A stretch of DNA of 64,000 nucleotides, taken from Primulina eburnea (taxonomy: Eukaryota > Streptophyta > Magnoliopsida > Lamiales > Gesneriaceae). Of this stretch, positions 56,337-64,000 are shown piece after piece. A program made the position numbers and the translations under genes. Each line of letters opens with the position of its first letter. The stretch's first letter is position 1. The stretch covers positions 26,346,069-26,410,068 of the forward strand of contig NC_133104.1 in the NCBI RefSeq assembly GCF_022965805.1. The letters are read 5' to 3'. Below the pieces are notes generated by a model. The model was not told where the DNA came from. It worked only from the letters and a program-made list of their open reading frames with translations, and searched no databases.

Positions 56337-58496
56337 TGTTAAAGTAGATGCCCTCCAAGCCAACAGTTGGCTAGGGATTTTATTGAATCAAGTTTAATAA
56401 ACAATCTTTATTTTAATATAATTGAACCTTTTTATGATTTCATTTTACTTTATCTGTATACCAATGCAATCAGCATATATAAAGTCCTTGATTATACTTT
56501 AATATAAATGAATCTTAAATTGATATTGAAACTCATTTGTAGACACTATATATTCTAAATTCGTTCTTAATCGATTCAGCCACCTAAAAAAAGGATAAAT
56601 GTTGCTTGAGATTGAGACTAGCATATGTGATGTTGAGTACCGTGTTTCATGGTAACGGCATATAGATGTCCAATCATGCATATGGGTAATCATACGATGA
56701 TTGTACCGAACAACCCTCTCTCGGACTTTTCAACTGGTTATCACTCATCGAGAGGAAAATTCCGTGGTTGTGATTGTACATTATTTGTCTTTACAACCCG
56801 GGACAACACTGAGGCTCTACATACTAGGATTGTGCTTTGATTCGTTTAACGACTCCGCGAGGGTCACAAGGTGGCGAGGTTGGGTGCATTTGAGAAATGT
56901 GTAGGAGCCAGTGCATTGTGGTCGAGAATTCACCGTTCACCTACGGGTGTGGATATCCTATGTGCTCTAACAAAATAATAGTGAGTGAAACTTTGGACAA
57001 AGTGTTAGATGCACATCAGGGAAAGAGTTCTTTAGTTGTGCATGCAATGACACTATGAATATATTTAATAATTATATCACATAGCTATCGATTTAATATG
57101 CAACCCTCGATGAACCAATGGTTACAGATTTGATCAAAATATATGAGATGAAGGGACCGTACTGTACGTTAATCATAACCGACTGGTTCTTGTAGGCATT
57201 ATCTGTGACACCTATGGAATCATGAGGCAATGTTGCTAGACGCTTTTACCATGATTCGATGGTTTAATCAGAAAATGGTTTCTGACATTCTCATGATCAA
57301 ATGTTGGTACATGGAATGTAGGCAAATTAGGGTAAGCTCGAATAAAGAAAATTGTCTTGAATCACAAAGAGTTGTGAACCCACGGCTAGCTGTATTTCTG
57401 AATTATTGAGGGTCATATAAGCACTGGTTTACTTGTTTCCGTTGAGATAATGAATTCAATGAGTTGAATTTATAAAAATTAGATTTGATATGATCAATCG
57501 ATAAGCTTATAAATAAAGTTTTTAAAGCTTATAGAAATTTTGAGAGCTTGACCGCTGAAGACATTCAAAGGAAGTGCAACTGCCTTATTTAATTAGACTT
57601 TTTTAATCTCGAAAAGAATGTGTGCATCATAATAACGAACAAGTTGAAATTTTCACATCGATGATATTTTATCATGCATCGGGGTTATGATGAGATTAAT
57701 GTAATGTGACCATGAATCATGGTCTTGTAAGGGTCTAAGCCCATCATGCTAATTTAATAAAGTTCAAATGAGCTTTAATAATTAAATTATATTTTATTTA
57801 AATTAAAATATAGTCGATTAGGTTTTCATAAAATATGGTATTGATTTATGCAATATGAAAATATTCATGATTCCATAATTTTAGTAACGTGAACACAAAG
57901 CAAAAGAATTAATGCATGATATTCTTGAAAAGATATATGTATTAAAAGTCGAGATTGACTATGATTTGGGCATGGATTTTAGAATATTTAGTTAACTGAA
58001 TTAATTAGATTAATTAAGTAAATGGCAGATTAGAGAAATAATAAGAATTGATTATTCTTATTGCACAGGATTCATTCGAAACTTTTGGAATTTTGCAAGA
58101 AAACTTTCAGCTCACGAAATCCCAATTATTCAAGAAAAAATACGGCTTATATTATTGAGTCGATTTCTTCTTCGTGTTCCATCTCAACGCAAAATCTCTT
58201 CTAATTTTCTAGTGCAAGTTAAAAGAAGAACAAATAATCCGGTCGTGGACCTGATTCGAAGATTAAATAAAAAAGTTCTTGAAGAACATACGTACGGATT
58301 TACAACAAGAGCTACTTCTGCTAATACTGGAGTTGTTGGAGTCAAGTAAAATTATTCGCTAAAGGTAAAATTTTCTCACTCCTTATGAAAGTTTATTTAA
58401 TTTAAATCATACAAGTGTCCAAAGAAAATTTCGAACGTCAAAATAAAATTTAAAATTTCGCTGCGATTTGAACATGAGAAAAACCCATAACCAACA
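56337..58496 (+). repeat. Copia-D 3' LTR
   Basis: 2,160 bp from TGTTAAAGTAGATGCCC to CATAACCAACA. It is the reverse complement of the Copia-A/B LTR type, closest in plan to Copia-B, with heavy divergence and indels around 57480-57960. The far end (58430-58496) still matches the TTCCGCTGCGTTTG-like terminus of the family. The frame 58155-58349 is a shadow. Confidence 0.82.
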
Positions 58497-59201
58497 TCAA
58501 ATACCTCAAATTTCGAATCTATTTTAAGCTGCAACGGAGAGACTACATAGCAGCGGTGGGACTCACCGGAAAAGCTCACTCGAGTTACTTCACGACTGAG
58601 AACGTGCTGGAAAATTTAGGAGAAACATAGGGCTTCGAATACGTACTAAACCTTGATTGAAACTCAACAAAACTCACCAAAACCGAGCTGAAATTAACAA
58701 GTTGTCCCATGTCCGCCTCCAACACATGCAGAAAATTGTAGCTCGATTTAGCCACCTTGATCCGATATTTTTTCCATGAAAATTTTAGTTGGTATTGTCT
58801 CAGGCTATTTGTTGTAGTGGTCAGCTTCCCTTCTCCGGCGACGGAGGTTTTCAAATTTTATGAGAAGAGGCGGTCAATAGTTTTGGGTTGGGGTGATGGG
58901 TTTTCTTTCTTCTTCCTTCAAATGGGAAAATAAAATAGGTGTATGTTTATGCGTATTATATTGAATGTAAATTAGTTACTAAAAATAACAACTCATTCTC
59001 ATTAATTAATACAATTCTTACTTCCCTTGTACTCTTAAGCATTAGAATGGGTCACTTTGGAAACAGCTCCGATGCCACCTAATTCTTGTTCGTTTGCGCT
59101 TGTTCTGCTGAAGAAAACACAAGGCATGAGGTAGAACATACAATGAAACACACTACATTCTCAGCATGGTCACGTTATCGAGATCACACAACACATCCGA
59201 G
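58497..59201. other. Unassigned 705-bp segment
   Basis: It lies between the outer end of the Copia-D LTR and the Copia-E LTR fragment. It contains an open minus-strand frame of 89 codons (58854-58585, MKTSVAGEGKLTTTT...) without known motifs and no repeat partner in this window. Composition is slightly more balanced than the LTRs, with a CTCCGGCGACGG stretch. It could be host sequence or part of an unrecognised element. Confidence 0.45.
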
Positions 59202-59693
59202 TGTTAGAGTAGATGTCCTACAAGCCAACGGTTGGCTATGAAATTTATTGACTCAAGTGAAATAAACAATATTTATTTTAATATAATTTAACTTTTTAAT
59301 GGTTTTGATATACTTTATCTGTATACCCATGCAATCAGCATAGATAAAATCTTTGATTATGCTTTAATACAAATGAATCGTTATTCAATGTTGAAACTCA
59401 TTTGTAAAAACTGCATATTCTAAATTCGTTCCTAGTCGATTTAGCCGCCTAAAACATGGATGAAGGTCGCTTGAGCTCGAGACTAGCATCTGTGATGTTG
59501 TGTACTGCGTTTCTTGGTAAGAGCATGGAGATGTCCAAACATGCATATGGGTAGTCATATGATGATTATACGGAACCACCCTCCCTCGGACTTTCCAAGT
59601 GGTTATCAATCATCGAGAGGATAAGTCCGTTGTTATGATTGTACACCATTAGTCCTTACGGCCCGGGACAACACTGAGGCTCTATATGCTAGG
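59202..59693 (+). repeat. Copia-E LTR fragment
   Basis: It starts TGTTAGAGTAGATG and is close to the reverse complement of 1375-1866 in Copia-A, including the 37-bp hairpin near 59322. It stops at CTAGG, where Gypsy-D begins; the rest should lie beyond the window. Since no PPT precedes it, this is the outer end of a 5' LTR or a solo LTR. Confidence 0.88.
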
Positions 59694-62600
59694 TGTAGAA
59701 CCCGTAAATCAGTAGACGTATAAGCCATGCATAATTCTAGATTTTTAAATTTAATTGACTTCATTGCATGATTATTTTAAATGCATTTCTTTGAAGTTAA
59801 TTATTTTATTTTTTCAGTTCAGTAGCTTGATTTTTAGCATTTCAGTTACTTCAGTGAGGCCGGACCAGAGTTGGAGTTTAGAGATAAATTTAAGATTTCA
59901 GAAATATTCTCAGGATTTAATTTAGCTAGCAAGTAAGTTAATTTAAGTTAGTAAAAAGGAGATTGAGGATTTATTTAATTATTTGAGGTGAGTAGAAAAT
60001 TAGTTCAATTAAGTTTCTTAATTAAGGAATAGTTCACTAAATTATTTAAAGAATAGGTAAGGCTTTAAAGGTTTAAAATTTAGCAACTAGACAACATTTT
60101 TCCCTTCCTTTTTAATTGATAAATTTCGGCCCCCTTAGATTTTAAGCAACTCATTTGCCAACTCACCTTTGACCCATTCTTGGTTGATTAGCATGCTAAT
60201 TCTTTTAGCTATTTTTTTCCACCTTAATTAATTAATACAAGACCACTATCCTAACCCTTGATTGGCATGATAAAATCGGCCACTATACTCTAGAACCATC
60301 CAAGAGATCATTTGATAGCAATTCAAATTCAAAATTCAAATGCATGAAGACTTGGTCTTGATATCTTCCTTATATCTTGCACCTATCCTCCTCTCTCCCA
60401 TAACCACTTATTCCCCTCCCCCTTGCACGAAAATTAGAGCCATTTCAGAGTGTAAAGTCGTGAGTCTTAGCTAGGAAAGAAGGCAAGAAAAATCGAGAGC
60501 AAGGAAAGGTAGAGAAGCTAGCCACTCCGTCTCCTCCGCGTCGCGTCGTCGTTGTTTCTTTTCGTTTCTATTTCAAACGAATCCAAGGCATGTATTTATT
60601 TCTTTCAAAACCTCAATCAAGTCATACTATCATTATTTTTATGATTTATGATCATCATTTTATGGCAAAACCGAAATCTACCTAGAATTTTCAGAAAAAT
60701 AAAAGTGCAGAATTTCGGCCCTCCCTTGTGCTCTTCACGGGTTCTCTTGTTTTGATGTTTCAGGTGGATGGCTCGACTCCAGGCTCCCAAGGCGACTCCT
60801 AGACACGTAATAGGATGCATTAGGATCGTGTTTGTCCATTCATACAGTCCCCATGATTGCTGGAGATCGGAAATGACAGCAGCTTTCTTTCTTGTCATTT
60901 GAGTTTCGAAAATTCTGTTGTGGGCTGTCAAGGGGGTGGATCTGATCTGGGCTGCCACAAGGCATATAGCCATGGTTAGATCACTCCCCTAGCATGTCTA
61001 AGACGTTACTAAGTCGCCCTTTTGGTGGCTTGGTCCATGGATCATCGGTTTTTAATAAAAACATCACAACAGCCCCCTATACCCTTCGGCCCTTCGGTTT
61101 TTTCCAGCATATGGTTTCGTTTCTTTTGTTGCTTGGTATGGATCTTGTCTGGCCTATGGCCCTTAGCCACGGTTCATATCATGCCCTTAGATGTCTAGAT
61201 CGTGCCATGGTCAATCAAATGGCCACTGGAACGACGCAAGACGTCGATCAAAGCAAAACACTACACACGCATGCACGATGGTTCTCGGTAAGAGTTCGTG
61301 AGTTGTTTTTGGTATGGTTAGAATTGTGGCTGGCCAAAAGCCCTTAGCCATGGTTCGAATCATTCCTTAGGATGTTGGTAAGGGTCTCTGGTCGGTGGTT
61401 CACGCCCCAATGGCCGATAGACTCGAAACAAACACAAGACGAACAAGTGCGCAGCTGCTGTATTTTTGACAGCAAGTATGCTGCTGTTCAGAGGCATCGT
61501 TTGAGTTCTCGGTTGGCTTGTAGCCCATGGACTTGGACTGGACAGTGCCCCATTGAGAATGGAAGGTCATGTTTTCGACCGTTTGTGATTCGGATCATTT
61601 TTGAGGTCGTACGAGAATTTACGGTGCGATGTGCCAAATTGACTCTCGAAAGAGCGTTTCTTGTTTTGGCCTCCATTTCACCTAGATTTCGACCCTAATC
61701 ATTTTAGGAGCATTATTTTAGTATTTTTAGCGTATTTTAATCATGACTAAATGACGGTTCAGTGTTGGTTCGGGTTTGGTTCGGAGTCATGATTAAATAC
61801 GAAGTCATTAGGCGTCATAGTCGCATCTTTGGAACGTAAATTGCATAGTTGGTCAAGTTTTATCCATTGCATATTTTTTTCATGACACAGTTAAGTTGCA
61901 GCGAGCCTGGAGACGATCCAATCCAATCCAGTTGGTAACATATACAGGAATTTTCATTATGCCAGTTAATTATTTTACGTGCATTAAATAGAAAATGATT
62001 ATTTTTGAGATTTATGCGATATGTCTTGTGGTTCATTCACTATGTGGGAGTGATATTTTATACGGTCGCCAGTGACCGCTCAGTTCAGTTTGGTGCCATC
62101 CGGTCGCCAGTGACCGGTCAGATCAGTTTCAGTTTCAGCCTCCCTGGTAGCCAGTTACCGACCAGTTTCAGCTTAGTGCAGTGGCCACAGGCGTAAAACA
62201 TAATCTCAACAGAAAATTTTATCAGTTATTTCAGTACAGGGCTCCAAGGAGCAAATATTTTTACTGTGATTATCAGTTCAGTTATGCACGTATTATAATT
62301 GCTCAGTACAGATTATTTTCAGCATGCCCCATGACATGAAATTTTATCCCATGCATATTTTACTTCAGATTTTACTCGTTACCTGCGATATATGCATGCT
62401 GAGTCTTTAGGCTCACTAGACTTGATTGTTGTAGGTACTGATGAGGCCAGGGCCGAGGGCGGGGACCAGTGAGCCAGCTTGGGTCGGCAGTAGTGGCACC
62501 CGAGGACCTCAGTGCAGCAGTGTTTATTTTATTCCGCAAACAAATTTTTTATCAGTCATTGGATATTTTTAAGTTGTTATTGTTGGCAAACAATTATTTT

Positions 62601-62737
62601 CTTCCGCTGCAACATTTTTGAAACATTGAAATTGATTCACCAGTTGATTTTATGAATGAGGCCATTTAAGTTCTTTTAAAAAGAAAATTTTTAATTTCCC
62701 GCAAATTTTCAAGCAAGAAGTTTTTAGGGCCTTTACA
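59694..62737 (+). repeat. Gypsy-D 5' LTR
   Basis: 3,044 bp from TGTAGAACCCG to GGGCCTTTACA. Non-coding. Frames at 60617-60973, 60994-61347 and 61372-61698 have no known domain. Three dyads of the type CGGTCGCCAGTGACCG lie at 62064-62166. Near the end, GAGTCTTTAGGCTCACTAG (62401) and AGTGCAGCAGT (62511) resemble the LARD LTR (27156 and 27233). Confidence 0.85.
62064..62166. repeat. Three palindromes in Gypsy-D LTR
   Basis: CGGTCGCCAGTGACCG (62064-62079), CCGGTCGCCAGTGACCGG (62100-62117) and GGTAGCCAGTTACCG (62146-62160) are spaced about 37-45 bp with CAGTTTCAG-rich spacers. They lie about 2.4 kb into the LTR, not in the position of the arrays in Gypsy-A, -B and -C. Confidence 0.7.
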
Positions 62738-62739
62738 GT

Positions 62740-62751
62740 TGCTATCAGAGC
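62740..62751 (+). other. Gypsy-D primer binding site (one mismatch)
   Basis: TGCTATCAGAGC, two bases after the LTR end at 62737; one difference from TGGTATCAGAGC. Confidence 0.82.
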
Positions 62752-62969
62752 CAGGTTCTGTATAGGGTTACACTACTACTGACCACGAGAAGCTCACGAA
62801 GCCACGTCTTCGGTCTGTAAGTTTTCAGTTCAGCATTTTGTTCAGCATTTTATTTAAAGCATGAATTATTTTGTCAGCATGCTTCCAGATTTTCCGTATT
62901 TCAGTGTTCCGTTATAATAAATTATGGAATTATGCATGTTAGTTACGTACGGGTTATGTATGGAACAGT

Positions 62970-64000
62970 ATGCCCCCTAGACGTCAAGTAGGACGCCCGA
63001 GAGGTGGTGGCGAGCACCGCCGCGAGGACGATGACGACCAGAGACAAGAGAGGCAGACACCTCCACCTCCTCCTCCTCCTCCTCCACCGCCCCCACCGGA
63101 CATGAGTGCCCAGATGCTAGCTGGGATGACACAGTTTTTCGCACAGTTTGCGGGGAACAATTGTGTGGTGACTAGGCCGACAGGGCCCGAGGCTGTTTAC
63201 GAGCGATTTATGAAGATGCGTCCAAAGGAGTTTTCTGGGACTTCTGACCCCATGGTTTCCGAGGGATGGATCAAATCCCTCGAGGTCATTTTCGAGTTTA
63301 TGGAGCTGGGAGATGCAGACCGAGTCCGATGCGCCACCTATCTGTTCACTGGAGACGCCCGCTTATGGTGGGAAGGAGCTTCGGTAGCCTTGACTTTGGC
63401 TACACTTTCTTGGACCCGCTTTACGGAGGTTTTCTACTCCAAGTATTTTGCTGAGGAGGTTCGCACCAGGCTGACCACCGAGTTTATGAGTCTGAGGCAA
63501 GGGGATATGACGGTTACGGAGTTTATCCGTAAGTTCGAGAGGGGCTGTCACTTTGTGCCCCTGATAACGAATGATGCCAGAGCCAAGCTGATGCACTTCA
63601 TGGTGGGTTTACGACCGATCTTGCGCCGGGATGTTAGGGTATCTGACCCTGTCACTTATGAGATTGCCGTCTCTAAGGCCTTAGCCACAGAGCAGGATCT
63701 GCGGGACATCGAGAGGGATCGCCAGGGCAAGCGCCCCGTCCAAGTACCACACCGCCCTCCTCCTCATCAGCATCAGCAGCAGAATAAGAGGCCTTTTCAT
63801 GGACCGCCCAGGAACCGAGGCCAGCAGCAGCAGCAGCGGGGACGCCCAGCCCTGAGGACTCAGGAGCACCCATTCTGTCCGAGGTGCTCTCGTCGCCATC
63901 CTGGAGCATGTATGGCTGGCTCAGGAAAGTGTTTCAAGTGTGGCAGTTCAGACCACATGCTGCTACAGTGTCCTCAGAGGAATCTGCCTACCCAAGGCAG
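62970..64000 (+). CDS. Gypsy-D Gag (partial, runs off the window)
   Basis: Open from ATG at 62970 (MPPRRQVGRPRGGGEHR) to the window end, 343 codons with no stop. N-terminal Arg/Gly/Asp-rich part, a run of prolines (about 31-43), then the retrotransposon gag domain: YERFMKMRPKEFSGTSDP, GWIKSLEVIFEFMELGDADR, GDARLWWEGA, YSKYFAEEVRTRL, LRQGDMTVTEFIRKFERGC. A Gln-rich linker and two zinc knuckles follow, CPRCSRRHPGAC and CFKCGSSDHMLLQC. This is the Tekay/Del type of gag. Start choice: first Met with the MPPRR N-terminus typical of the clade, 219 bp after the PBS. Protease should follow just outside. Confidence 0.92.
   Translation, partial: MPPRRQVGRPRGGGEHRREDDDDQRQERQTPPPPPPPPPPPPPDMSAQMLAGMTQFFAQFAGNNCVVTRPTGPEAVYERFMKMRPKEFSGTSDPMVSEGWIKSLEVIFEFMELGDADRVRCATYLFTGDARLWWEGASVALTLATLSWTRFTEVFYSKYFAEEVRTRLTTEFMSLRQGDMTVTEFIRKFERGCHFVPLITNDARAKLMHFMVGLRPILRRDVRVSDPVTYEIAVSKALATEQDLRDIERDRQGKRPVQVPHRPPPHQHQQQNKRPFHGPPRNRGQQQQQRGRPALRTQEHPFCPRCSRRHPGACMAGSGKCFKCGSSDHMLLQCPQRNLPTQG

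Larger units (their letters stand above)
32832..58496 (+). mobile_element. Copia-D: old Ty1/copia element split by Gypsy-C
   Basis: Plus strand: gag fragment 32832-33077, pol remnant 53473-56321, PPT, 3' LTR 56337-58496. Removing Gypsy-C and one TSD copy gives continuous gag sequence. It has no 5' LTR; its left end meets the integrase relic. Many frameshifts and a protease deletion mark it as old. Its orientation is opposite to Copia-A, -B and -C. Confidence 0.85.
59694..64000 (+). mobile_element. Gypsy-D: Tekay-like Ty3 element, 5' part
   Basis: Plus-strand element: 5' LTR 59694-62737, PBS 62740, leader, gag from 62970 through the window end. It inserted in the Copia-E LTR. Gag is open over all 343 codons visible, so it may be intact and autonomous. 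The 3' part, including pol, is outside the window. Confidence 0.9.

Noticed and set aside
58585..58854. 89-codon minus-strand frame as a host gene exon
   Set aside because: No recognisable domain, no clear splice structure or neighbours. Left as unassigned.
63673..63909. Minus-strand frames over the Gypsy-D gag end
   Set aside because: Antisense shadows of the intact gag frame on the plus strand.

Overview
The window is gene-poor plant nuclear DNA made almost entirely of nested LTR retrotransposons. I recognise no host gene, rRNA gene, tRNA gene or CRISPR array. A flowering plant is indicated by plant-type Ty1/copia polyproteins, Tekay/Del-like Ty3 chromoviruses with a C-terminal chromodomain, initiator-Met-tRNA primer sites (TGGTATCAGAGC) in every family, and two Cassandra TRIMs whose LTRs carry a 5S-rRNA-derived domain. 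A eudicot, perhaps an asterid, is only a guess. Element names below (Copia-A to E, Gypsy-A to D, LARD, TRIM-A, Cassandra-1 and -2) are local labels.

Layout. 1-8417: Copia-A on the minus strand. Its gag-pol is nearly intact (one nonsense codon and one 1-nt frameshift seen). Its 3' LTR is cut by the window start and its 5' LTR is broken at 8417. 8418-15722: Gypsy-A, a minus-strand Tekay-like chromovirus with several stop codons, whose right LTR is truncated and fused to a Copia LTR segment (15718-17220). 17221-17615: unassigned. 17616-32123: Copia-B (minus), split by a 11.2-kb plus-strand LARD-like element (20075-31323) with 3.34-kb LTRs and a 444-bp non-coding interior. The 5' LTR of that element holds Gypsy-B (22596-26709), a gag-only Ty3 element with apparently identical LTRs and TSD GACCC. 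32124-32831: relic of a Ty3 integrase. 32832-58496: Copia-D, a plus-strand degenerate copia, split by Gypsy-C (33078-53467, TSD CACAA). Gypsy-C carries a TRIM-A/Cassandra-1 composite (37401-38711, TSD AAAAC) and, in its right LTR, Copia-C (42043-52773, TSD CATTC), which itself contains Cassandra-2 (48981-49845, TSD TAAAT). 58497-59201: unassigned. 59202-59693: Copia-E LTR fragment. 59694 to the end: Gypsy-D (plus), a 3.04-kb LTR followed by an open gag running off the window.

How parts relate. Gypsy-B (gag only), the LARD, the TRIM/Cassandra elements and the integrase-deleted Copia-C all lack functions needed for transposition, so any movement must use proteins from other elements. Gypsy-D resembles the LARD near the LTR 3' end and is a candidate partner. 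The least expected structure is in the LTRs: three Ty3 families each carry three ~70-bp units with two palindromes per unit, at the same place in U3 upstream of a TATA-like box, but with unrelated sequence. I found no clearly new biological system beyond these element-level novelties.
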